Assembly (NCBI RefSeq): GCF_025024155.1
Contig: NW_026251710.1
Coordinates: forward strand, 496,001 to 560,000
Length of the DNA: 64,000 nt
Reading direction: 5' to 3'
Source of the DNA: Gamsiella multidivaricata
Taxonomy: Eukaryota > Mortierellomycota > Mortierellomycetes > Mortierellales > Mortierellaceae
Under the pieces are notes generated by a model. That model ran no database searches and had not been told where the DNA came from. It saw only the letters and a program-made list of their open reading frames with translations. Positions 32,547 through 43,131 of this stretch are shown in pieces. Position 1 is the first letter of the stretch. Each line of letters opens with the position of its first letter. The position numbers were made by a program, and so were the translations under genes.

Positions 32547-35500
32547 TTAGGGTGACATTGGCCCTTCATTACGGTCCCTTCGCATGCCACCAGGACTCAG
32601 AGACGGCGGTCCCTGGTATCCCATAGGGGTCGAAAGAGGTCCCGCGCCTGGTCCTACGCCTGGGGAGGGCATCGGGATAGCCATCGGGGTATGGTTCGGT
32701 CCCACCGGCATACCGCTCGGTGACATTGGCATGCCGTTCTGTCCCATCGGCATACCATTCGGCGACATTGGCATACCATTAGGTCCCATCGGCATACCGT
32801 TCGGTCCCATTGCCATAGGGGGTCTCATATTTGGCGATCCAGCACCCCAGCCATTCATTGGCGGTTGTTGCTGCATATACGGCGACGGCTGCCGCTGAGG
32901 GAGCATACCAGGGCTATTAGGATTCATCGGACTGCCCATCATCATCGGTCGAGGAGGGTTTCCAGCCAAGGGCGGGGTCATCACTTGCCGTCCGTTGTAA
33001 TCATAGTGATACTGCTGAGGTCCCAACTCGCCGGGCGTGAGCTCGGTCCTGGAATCGACTCCGTCCATGGCGTAAAGACTGGGGGTGCCAGCCAAGCTGC
33101 GCATATAGGGCGATCCATGAGCACGTTGTCTCTCCGCACGCTCGATGCGCTTCGCCTGACGCACACGGGCCTTCTCATAATCGTCCCAGCGCTTGAGTGG
33201 GACCCTGGAGGAATCGAACGTGCCGTCTGCGTTTCCATGGGCCTCGCCCTTGGCCTCACCAGCGACCTTGCGGGTCTCACCCCAGGAAAAGTCGTCGAAA
33301 TGCCAGTACGCGTACAGGGGGAGGATAAAGTTCCAGACAGGGAGGGCGAGCAGGTAGACGAACATCCAGGCGACGTAGATTAGCTTGCGGGTCGTGAGCA
33401 GAATCAGCATGGCGGGCATAGTCAACACAAAGACGAGCAGGATCAGGGGTGCAGCCTGGGCCAGGGTGGTGATCTCGATCAAGGACAGGTTCACGATCAG
33501 GACCACAGTCAGGATCATGGCCACGGGCAGGACAACGGTACCGATCAACTCCATAAGAATGACGAACTGCATCGAGAAACAGAAAGTTCCACACAGATTG
33601 CGGACGAGGACCAGTTCCAGCAAATTGTGGATCGTTGAATTGATCCAGCGACGTCTTTGGGAGAGCAACACATTGAACTCATCTGGAACCACGGTCTTGC
33701 AGATAGCCTGGGGCATGAACATCATCTTGCGGTTGGGGAAATTGCGGAGCATGAGCGTCGTCAGGAAACGATCCTCTCCCAAGAGCAACAGGTTCTTTTG
33801 GTGAAGCGTCTCAACAATGTTTTGCGAGTATTCCTGAACGATCTCGGGTTTGGTGATAATCGGGACCCAGTCATCTCCCTTACGGGCCTTGAGTCGGTAC
33901 ATGCAGAAGCACCCAGGCAGACAGGTCACACCTCCAAAGACGGACTCGAACCCCTTTCCGAGATGATGAGAGATATAGTACTCAAAGACCTGAATCGCAG
34001 TAACCCACGACTGACGCTTGTTGGCAATCTTGGTCTCGCCGCAGAGTCCCATAATCAGAGGGTCGTTATTCATGCAGTTCATCAGCAGACGCAGTGAGCT
34101 CGGGTAGACCTTCGTATCCGCATCCACCATCAACACAATCTCAAACTTGTCCGGGGTAACCTGCATCAAATGCTGGATCTTTCGGAAGAGTTCATAGTCC
34201 AGGGGGGTCATGCGATCGTTGTATGTCACGCGCGAGAAAAAGTTCATCAGGATCAGTTGTGAGTCGCGCTTGCCACGGTTTCCGGCCTTGGGCTTATCCA
34301 TCTCAGCCTCGTTTCCGCACTTGACGACCAACACCGTAGGCACACGCTTGTTCTTCCAGCGGAAATATCCTGCATAGACTTTGGCGCGGTTGTGCTGTTT
34401 CGATCCAGCGGCGACGGCAATGTACGACTGGGGTGTTGGGTCCGAATCGAAGGTTGGGTCGAGTTCCATCAGACTGGAGCAAATCTCGGGTGTGGAACGG
34501 TCGTTTCCAGATCCAGTGATGATTCCATCGCAAATGATGAAGAGCAACTTCTTGTTGTCGGGATACTCTGTCGCTGCCAAGGACTCGATCGTTGTCCGAA
34601 GCGAGGACTCTCCCTCAGAGTAGCAGGTGACGAGCAAGACCGTGTGCAGTTCCTGAACGCTCAATCCATCGCTTCCTGCGGTGGTTGAGCGTGAAAGACT
34701 CTTTCCTGGTCCTGAACCAACGATGGTAGTTCCGGACGACGCTGCGGAGGAGCTGCTTTGGACCTTGGACTTTAATGGTGGTTTCGACAACTTCGCGGAC
34801 AGGAACCAGTCAAAGATGATGGCCATAGCAAAGCGTGACATGACGATTCCCAGGACGACCGTCAGCGACACATACATGAACAAATCCGAGGCGAAGCATC
34901 CAGGCGTGGACTTGTCGATGAATCCAGCGCCAAACTTCTCGACGAGGCAGGACGCCGAGTCCTTGAGAGAGTCACGTCTGAAAAACAGCTTCGTGGCATC
35001 CTTACCTCCCTCGGGCATGGGCATATCACGGACCGTGCGCAAGACTGTGTCGAGCTCGTCGTCGGGGACCGGGGTCTTGTAGAAGGCAAAGTACTGGTCG
35101 AGATTGAGCACGTTGCCGTCAATGACCATATAGTTGAGCAGCTCTGGCATCGCCATCTGATTCCAGTCGTATCCGGCCTTTTTGTCAGGGACCTGTCTGA
35201 GACGGAATCGGGAGAGCAGTTGATCGGGAGTAGCTGTGATGTTGTTGGGGCATCCTCTTGGGGGAAGACAGTTGTTGAAATTGGCGGCTGCGCTTGTTAG
35301 GTCGGTGCAGCTAGGGGTGTTCTTTTGAAAGAGGTTGCTGACATCTTGTCCGGGTGTAAGATCGTCCATCTCGAAGCCCTGTGGGAAGGTGGTGCCCCTT
35401 TGTGTGAAGTCATAGATGTATCCATTGATTCCATACAGGCCTACGGACATGAGCGGCACAAGAAGAGCAAGATGTGTTAGGTTATGGGTCCCTGCAGATG

Positions 35501-36672
35501 CGAAACTGCCCACGCGACAGATGCGCATGCAGGCGCAATCGATTGTTAGGCCTCTCAGCCCCTAGGGCGCATTAATTTTAAAGAAAGAGAGCAGGGTGGG
35601 TGGGGGGGAAGAAAGATTGGGTACAATTTGAGTGTGCGTGTCTCACGCATGTGTGTCATAAATGTGTGGGCTGCTGGGGTGAGAGTTGTTATATATTTAG
35701 AGGACGGAAAGGGGAGCAGATTGATCGAGTGCTAATTTCGGACTTTGGACCGAGCGCTGCAAGATGCGTTCGGTCCTGTTCGGCGCGTCTTTGGAGTGCT
35801 TTTGGCTACCTGAGCGCCAGGACAGGCAATGGTGCTAGTTGCAATATCCTTTCATTACCGAGGTTTACATGCGTTCATTGGATTGATTGATCTCGGAGGG
35901 TTTGTTTGTTGTTGTGTAGATGTGTATGTGTGTGTGTGGGGCGCACCAAAACAAAGAGCGAATAGCGCCGATTCTTATTCTCTTTTCTCCTTGCTGGCAG
36001 CTGATAGTTTCATGGACGTACTACATTAACAGAATGTACATGTGCAAAGTGCAATGTACACCCATGGTCGTTGTGGTCTCGCACTCCATCCCCTATTCTC
36101 TTCTCCTCCACCCTCTCGATCGTTGTATAACGAAAATGAATCTCTCAAATGGTTTTTTTTATGGTTCCTTGGTGTCCAGCTGTATTGTTGGCGAGGTGAG
36201 GTGCCATAAAATCGTTGAAAAAACATTTTAGATCCTCACCTTGTGATTGTCCGTCTCCGTACCGCACAAAGGTCGCTGCGCCCTGTCTCTGCGAACTGGG
36301 GCAGAGCAGGAACGAGAAGCCGACGGTCAAGAAGGCGACCATGCCACCGATCATCATGATGATCACGCACAATGTCACCTTCTCCCGCCAAGCCTGCTGG
36401 ACCTGCTTATCGGGCATACCACACATCCTCAGGAACGGTGGCAGGGCCCAGCAGGTCATGATCCTTGAACAGATCACCCAGCATGATGCTGGCTCGTCCT
36501 CTTTACGCTTTTTGAACATCGTCTCCGGGTTATGGAATCGTTCGGGCCGTGAGAGGGTCTTGCCACGGCTGAGCGTGGCCCCACGGCGGATCGTACCACC
36601 GGATCTTGCTAGGCCACCATCGCCCTGACCAGGCACAGATCGAGCATCTGCTCCATTAGGTCCCGCAGTCAT
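32547..36672 (-). CDS. Chitin synthase, Chs3-type (division 2, class IV-like)
   Basis: Integral plasma-membrane GT2 enzyme polymerising UDP-GlcNAc into chitin. Exons 36240-36672 and 32547-35440 (minus, 799-bp intron, phase 1) give 1108 residues. The N-terminus has a cytosolic lead and one membrane helix (about 98-123), then a degenerate cytochrome-b5-like luminal region starting GLYGINGYIYDF and a second helix (about 332-357). Catalytic motifs are complete: VDAD (583-586), GEDR (699-702) and QRRRW (739-743), followed by a cluster of helices and FSWGETRKV (862-870), characteristic of Chs3-like enzymes. The last about 200 residues are a Pro/Met/Gly/Asn-rich tail with repeated GMPMGPN units. The junction of the two exons is predicted by splice sites and phase only. 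Class IV versus V/VII: no myosin head is present, favouring class IV. Confidence 0.92.
32690..32830 (-). repeat. Repeats encoding the MGPNGMPM tail of chitin synthase
   Basis: Imperfect 24-27 bp units (GGCATACCATTCGG type on the plus strand) encode repeated GPNGMPM/SPNGMPM peptides in the cytoplasmic C-terminal tail. Confidence 0.8.
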
Positions 36673-39584
36673 TCTGCTGTTGGGTTATTGGTGAATGTTG
36701 TTGGAATGTTCGATTGCTGGGTGGGTATGTGGGTGTAGAGTGGTGCGTTATTCTTTTTTTGCCGTTGACGTTGATGTTGCGGGGTTTTGCGTGATCAAGG
36801 GATGAGTGGAGGGTCGTATCAAGGCTTGTCGTTGCTTTGTGTGTGCCTGGAGTAAAGAGAGGAAGAGAGGAAGAGAGGAAGAGAGGAAGAGAGAAAGAGA
36901 GAAAGAGAGAAAGAGGTAAAGAAAGGTAAGGAAGGAGGGGGAGCAAAGGCTGAAGGGACGGGAAAAGCTGGCGGGTTGGGCTGAGTGTGAGAAGTGGAGT
37001 CAAAAATAGAGTGTGTGTGTATGCATGGATTCACTGCTGCTGCTGGTAATGGTGCCTGAACAAGGAAGAAATGGTATGTTAGCAGGGCGTGGGCAAGAGA
37101 AACGAATTGTGGTTAGATGTATGCAGCAGGGTGAATCCTGGGATGAATTGAAGGAAAGAGAGAAGAGAAGAGAAAAAAAAGAGGAAAGAGGAGAGAGGAG
37201 AAGAAAGATAACAAAAGAGCACTAAAGTCTTCAGGAACGGCAGTGTCACAATACAAAACAGGATTTATTCACCATCAAGTACAAGTATTAAATGAGTGAG
37301 TAGTCTAGTGTACTTTTTTTCTTTTTTTGGCCCAATTGGAAGTCAACAGGTCCGAGTCCAGTACCTGCAGGCGCTTGGACATGAAGTCATGAACCCTCCC
37401 TCAAACATTCCAAACCAGCCAATCAGCAAAGGAAAAGGATCGCACATCGCATTCTCGATCAGCCTGGCTTGCGCTTTGGTTCCTGATGAGTAAACCAGGC
37501 CGGATCAGAAGACGGAGGGACGAAGGCGATCAAGTGTGTTCACCATGGAATTCAGAATATGTATTATTGGCCCTTGTTCCTTTTGTTGTGCACACTCTCA
37601 TTGGATCGAGCCAATCAAAGGCAGATCAATGCCACCAATCCTCCCCCTGCTGCCAACCTGCGCTTGCCTGCCAATTGACACCACACCCTCTGCATCCTTT
37701 TTCATTCTCGACTTTTTTTGAAAAGGAGAGGCGATCTATCGAGAATAACGATCGATCTTTATAAGTTTCCGCTGCTCAACACACCACATGGCCACACTGG
37801 AGTAAATCAGACAACTTATTTTGCAGCCTGTTCTTGCTGGAAAATTGGGCGCTGGATGTCGTCGATCTTACTATATTAATAGAATTTAAAGAGCGGGGGC
37901 GCCCAAGCCAAAAGTTCGAATTTTTGAGTTGCATGGCCCATCCCTTGTTTTTTTTTAAATGTCTTCTTCAGTCAGGGTGCGCGTGAATTCCCAAACGAGA
38001 AAACGAGAGAGCCCCGAAAAAAATAACACGATCGTCGAGAATAACAATGTGGCTCGCACGTACAAAAGGTGGAGATACCATAAAATGGGATCTTGCATTT
38101 TGCATGGACCCGTTTTATTTGAGCTCCATATGGGAGCAGCAGCTCGCTGTGCGAACATGTGCACTCGGCAGGACACACCATCTAACAACCCTGGATAGGA
38201 GAGGATGGTGCTGCTAGACTACTGCTACTCCTGATGGTGATAGTGATGATAATAATTATGATGATGATGATGATGATAACGATGAGTTCTTAAAATTAAC
38301 TTTGCTGTTAATGCGCTCAGCCGTTTACCCACCAACCCGGGACCCTGACTCGCTTAGCGTGGGACCGAACCCAATTGAACTGAATCCATTTAATTATGCG
38401 ATTGGTACATGTTTCGTGTCAGATAAGGGCCACACCTCCAGATCAACTCCCTACAGTACGCCATCTGCCATGTTATGTGTACGTACTGAAGACCACTTCA
38501 TGGTCGGCCTATCAGTTTGCCAGCTCGCCAGTAAAAGCAACTTACAGGACAACCAGCAGAGTGGGGACTTCAAAGATACAACATATATGTACAAAAGTAA
38601 GGATTCCAGAGCGTGCTGGAACCAGGAATCACTCTTGTCACCCGCCCCTCTACTCTTTTAATTATTGTTATTATTTTTTTCACTCCCAGCGCCATCATCA
38701 TCCAGAGACATCGCCCCGCCTCCTGGCCGTTTCTAGATTCCGCTGTTTAGACACGACGCGTCTCCTATATAACATTTTTTTTCCCCTTTCCTATGGTCCA
38801 TGCATGCGACATCCTGCTACTTTGACAAGAACCAGGACTCCCTTTTCTATTTATTCAACCATGCCCCTACATGCAGTACTGGCTAGGGGAAGAGAACATG
38901 AGCTTGAAATGCGAGAGGCGTCATTTCCGCGTTGGAGTATGTTTGGGGGACTGTTTGGGGGGTGAACAGGGGAGAACGTGGTTGCCGAAAAAGACGCGCA
39001 CCGTCCAATCCGGTAGTATTGAGAAAGTTTTTCCTTTTATATTACGCATATAAAGATCATGCAGGAAGTAATGATAGCGATAGTCATATTGCAGGATCTA
39101 TCGGAGAGACAGGGAGGGGGGCCGCTGGTACCCCCCCCCCCCTTCCTTTTTTTTTTGGTCCATAGCTGTCCTCGGTAAATCTCCACCAGAACAAAAGCTG
39201 GGTCTTCAGGGGCCATTTGATCATCTTTGCCGTCATGCAGAGACCATAATCAAGCCTAAAGGACGTTCAGATTCGATGGAATATATGGGCTATAAGCAAT
39301 GCAAATACTTGATGCATTACTCCAATGGAGGGTGAACTCCATCCACGATCATTTTTCTATATCTTGTATCTTGTATCTTTTAAAACGGAGATCGAAGAAA
39401 GCCATATTCATACATCATGCAGTAATAAAGAACCCGGTTGCCGAGTTCATCATCGTCCATTTTCTTCATCCTGTGCAAGCTCCCCTTGCTTCTTATTTAT
39501 GCATCCCTACAGTCCCGCCAAAAAATAAAATAAAATGCTTCTCAAGAGGAGAAATTATGAATAGATGGGAAAGCTCGTGGTGGT
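36673..39584. other. Intergenic region upstream of chitin synthase
   Basis: About 2.9 kb without a supportable gene. It contains GAGGAA/GAGAAA repeats (36860-36920), an AGAGAAGAG-rich stretch (37150-37205), ATG/GAT repeats (38235-38285), and C and T homopolymers (39130-39160). Short open frames have no domain I recognise. Confidence 0.5.
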
Positions 39585-40561
39585 TTATTTCCGGTATATG
39601 AAAAAGTAGGCAAAGAAGAACATAAACAAGCAGAACGAGACCATATAACACATGTATCGTCCATTCTGGGTCGATGCCATGACTTTGAGTCGCGTATATG
39701 TCGTATTGAGCAATCCTCCTGTCCGCCCGAAATCTTGATCCTATTGAACATTTCGACAAGGAAAAAAAAAGAAAAAAAGAAAAAGAAAACCAAAAAGTAA
39801 GTGGATAGTATAATAATAATCCCTCCCCTTTTTCTCTTTCTCTCTCTTTCTCTCTCTTTCTCTCTCTTTCTCTCTCTTTCTCTCTCTTTCTCTCTCTTTC
39901 TCTCTCTCTCTTTTTCTTTCTTTCTCCTCTTGACTCAAGAACTTTCGGACTCGAAAACGTCCGGTGAAGATATTCATAGCCTGAAGGGAAGCGTCCATAC
40001 CATTTCGCCCAGAAACACGGTCGACTCGCGCACTTCGTTCCCGATATCCATTGTGATCTAAAAACAACATGAAGAAACAAACCGCTTTTCCATCAGTATC
40101 CTGAAGTGAATCCAGAGAAAAAAGTAAAAAAAAAGAAAGTACATCAAGGCCTTTCTCGATTCGTCCCATTTGCTGTTTGCTGTTTCGAACCATGCATAAA
40201 ACAGACTTGTTGCACACCTTTTTGAGCATGGCAACTTTTGAATGCAAGCCAGAGATCTCATCATCGTTCTGGCTCTCGAGCGAGAGCATCTCTCGGTCGG
40301 TCATCCGTGTTGGGTCATAGGGTGTACTGCGTCCTGAAGATGATGGCGGACTGTGCTCGCCAAACAGCTGAGTCCTCTGCCAGGTATTCTGTTGCCTATG
40401 GGGGGGGGGGGGGGTTTTCCAATGCAGAGGGACGAATTCAAACTCTGTCAGTTCTACGGTTTGGGTCATTCGCTTAATTCCATGCAAAGGGTTGATGACT
40501 TGACAGAGACAGACTCAGTCGGACCGAGTGATGTGCGCTACCTTTGCCTTGTACTGTGCAT
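39585..40561 (-). CDS. BET1: BET1-type SNARE (ER-Golgi vesicle fusion)
   Basis: Small tail-anchored Qc-SNARE acting in ER-to-Golgi COPII vesicle fusion. Four minus-strand exons fit perfectly in phase: 40542-40561 (20 nt), 40218-40395, 40001-40057 and 39585-39740, giving 136 residues. The N-terminus reads MHSTRQRQQNTW then RTQLFGEH, a motif I recall from yeast Bet1. The SNARE helix runs SLESQNDDEISGLHSKVAMLKK / ITMDIGNEVRESTVFLGEM / DQDFGRTGGLLNTTYTRL across three exons. A C-terminal membrane anchor (MVSFCLFMFFFAYFFIY) ends the protein. Intron 1 has a poly-C acceptor tract, and intron 3 carries a GAAAGAGAGA microsatellite. No single open frame covers the gene, so it is easily missed. The family call is strong because each exon contributes expected SNARE residues. 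Confidence 0.92.
39834..39922. repeat. Pyrimidine microsatellite in BET1 intron 3
   Basis: TCTCTCTTTC-type repeats, about eight units, form GAAAGAGAGA on the transcribed sense. They lie wholly within the third intron of BET1. Confidence 0.85.
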
Positions 40562-40959
40562 GGTTGGGGATGATTAGATTAGAGGAGGGCTATATATTGA
40601 GTTCGTCCGAGTGTTGATGTGGAGAAGGATGGCCAGCCTTTTTTCACTTTCTCACTTGGACCTACCAAATCGATCCACGGGTTGGGACAGGCACGCTTAA
40701 GGGTAAACGGGAGTTCAGGAACAGGCCCAAGGGTTCCCCCCCCCCACACTCGAGCCCCGAACCGCAGTGCTGTTGCAGTACATATGTGCCTTTCCCCCCC
40801 AGTTGACGATCCCACACTATCATGTCCAGTGTCAGTTGCACAATGGTTACTATGTTCTTTAATGATAAATGAAAAAAGGTCCTTCCTGCAATAAAGTCCC
40901 TTTGACAATCGAATTATCTACCTCCTCCTTAACGCAACCCTCTCAAGAACACCCCTGTT
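40562..40959. other. Promoter of BET1 / 3' flank of the CHTOP-like gene
   Basis: About 400 bp of non-coding DNA with two C-runs (about 40736-40745, 40795-40801). No gene seen. Confidence 0.55.
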
Positions 40960-42119
40960 TTACCATGGGCTGTCGCTAGGCTTGTCCGCCATGTACGTAT
41001 CCAAATCATTATCCAAAAAACTCGCCGCCGTCTGCTGGTTCTTCATCATATATTCACTCAATTCCGAATCCAGATTCTCCGCATTCAACGGCGCCGCCTT
41101 CACCGTCTTTGCCCCCTTACCCTTCTTCGTCTTGCCCTGTATTGCCGCCGCCGCCTTTGCCGCTACTGCTGCAACCCCACTAGCATTGTTCTTCCCAGCC
41201 TTCACCGCCTTACCCGCCTTCCCGACCTTCACAGCCTTGGCCCCTTGCTTCTGTTTCTGTTGAGCCGCCGCCGCCACCGTCCGTGCTGGTGCTGCAGGAG
41301 CCGGCGCTGCCTGCTTCTTCTTTGCGAGTCTTGTTCCGAGCACCAAGGCCTTATGCCGACTTGCCTGCGTGCCCCTATTATTACTGGTCGCCGCAACGGC
41401 CGTCGCGGCCTTCGCACCAACACCTGCACCACGTCCCCGACGAGCAGGTCCACCGCCGACTGACGCCTCAGGGTTCAAGAGGAAGACATCCGAAACGCCT
41501 GTACCACGCTCCTGCATCGCTCTCGCCAACCCGGCGCGTGTGTGAATACCCGCTCCTACGCCTGCTCCTGATCCTGCTCTGTTGCCTCGGTTGTCCGTGC
41601 TGATACGTTGGCCCTGTCCTGTGGGGTGTGATCCAGTCCTGGTGCCGAGGCCGAGGCCCTGGCCGCCTCCACGTCCGGCGCGTCCGTTTCCACCAGACGA
41701 TGATGATGACGATGATGATACTGCAGTTGGCTGGTTGACGACCATGATCCCCGTACTCTTGTTCTGGGAGAGTTTTTGGAACCTATAATTCGTGCATGAT
41801 CCCATGTCAGAAGCCGTCCATGTATATCGTATGGCGCACGCGATCAATAAACAACACAAAAAAACCCCCTCTCCTCTCCTCCATGGCTCCATGGCGGACA
41901 AAGTAAGTCTCTCTCAACAAAAAAAAAAAAAAAAAAAAAGGACGTCTTCTGAGAAACATCCGGAGAGGATATGGTTCTTTTCTGCTCAGAATAAACAAAC
42001 ATTGCTGTTGTTTTTTCCATCAGAACTTGCCTTGTGCTCAGGGATCCTCCTGGACTACTGCGTCCGCTTGGGGTGGATCCGGCGAGGTAAAGAATCTGAC
42101 CCTGCTGCTTTCCCGCCAT
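40960..42119 (-). CDS. CHTOP/FOP-like mRNA-export adaptor
   Basis: Exons 42031-42119 and 40960-41782 give 303 residues, using a GC-AG intron (AG|GCAAGT donor, 248 bp). The splice creates SLSTRFQKLSQNK, resembling the N-terminal SLxxRF...NK element of animal CHTOP. The middle is Gly/Arg/Ala/Lys-rich with RG/GRG motifs (GRAGRGGGQG, ARRGRGAG) suited to arginine methylation and RNA binding. The C-terminus has the duplicated FoP motif, LDSELSEYM and LDNDLDTYM. In animals CHTOP (chromatin target of PRMT1) works with TREX, NXF1 and ALYREF in mRNA export; the fungal role is inferred. No RRM is present, arguing against Yra1/ALYREF. The start at 42119 opens MAGKQQGQILYLAG; upstream in-frame codons are Gln/Asn/Ser simple sequence that could be leader. 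Confidence 0.75.
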
Positions 42120-42567
42120 TGCTGATTGCTGTTGCTGATTGCTGCTGCTTTTGTTGTTGCTGCTGTTGTTGTTGCTGATCCTTTTGTCAGTCCGAAAAAA
42201 AGGGAAGGGAGCAGAGGGAGTAAGAGATGAAGGAGGGAGGGGGACTTTGAGAGGTGAGTAATACAAGGGCGGCGAATCAAACAAAGTGTATGTGATAAGC
42301 AAGCAAATCATTGTGCTACACGGCGTCCATTGTCGACCTCGCCTCTCCTCCCCCTCCAGCTATAGTGCCCCTTAAAGGACCTTTCTTTCAATCTTTCACT
42401 TGCATGAAGCAAAGCGCCGCCGTTGAGTAAAAAAATATATATTTATGATTACGATAGCATGTCCCGTTTTTATTGTTAAAATCGATATAGATATCCATGT
42501 GCATGATCCGCGGGAGGAGGGCCTCCTTCCTGTTCGCAAACGAGCTCTGGACGAAAGAAGACGAGAA

Positions 42568-42632
<65 letters not shown>

Positions 42633-42820
42633 TGGTATTATGGCCAATTCGGTGGGCGAGGTGGGGCGGTGGAGGCGTGGGAGGGAGGATGGGGGTGGCG
42701 AGGAGGCGCCGAACTTTTTACTCGGTCGGCTTCTGTTGTTGAATCCTCCTTCTTTCAAAAGTGAACGAGTCGCCTCTTCTTTTTTTTTTTTTTTTTTTCT
42801 TTTTTTTTTTCTTTTTTTTT
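42120..42820. other. Promoter of the CHTOP-like gene / 3' flank of the Q/N-rich gene
   Basis: Contains TTG/CTG triplets near 42120-42180 (possibly leader), a GA microsatellite (42570-42628) and a broken T tract (42781-42822) that abuts the stop codon of the neighbouring minus-strand gene. No gene seen. Confidence 0.55.
42570..42628. repeat. (GA)n microsatellite
   Basis: About 28 GA units in non-coding DNA downstream of the Q/N-rich gene. Confidence 0.9.
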
Positions 42821-43094
42821 TTATCCGCAAAACACCTTGGCCTTGCCAACGACCGCTCCGTTCGTGTCAACAAAGCAAGGCATCACGCACACCTTGACCT
42901 TGCCACCTTCTTTGCTCTTGTGTGCCGGTACCATCCGCTCGGAATCGAACTCCGTCTCATTCGGTATCACCTCAGCTTTGATCTCGGCTTTCTGGCTCCT
43001 CATCGTCAAGCTGAGCGCAATGGCCTTTGTCACCAAATCCAGGACCTATACAAAGAAAAAAAAATCGTTAGTTCTAGTCGATCTGCTGCCGTTC

Positions 43095-43131
<37 letters not shown>

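Noticed and set aside
38316..38400. GGGTTCGGTCCC on the minus strand, resembling a tRNA B box
   Set aside because: No matching A box, anticodon arm or acceptor stem could be folded around it.
39741..40000. Long open frame through BET1 intron 3 with GAAAGAGAGA-coded Lys/Glu/Arg repeats
   Set aside because: The reading is intronic simple sequence; skipping it restores the SNARE helix and membrane anchor exactly in frame.
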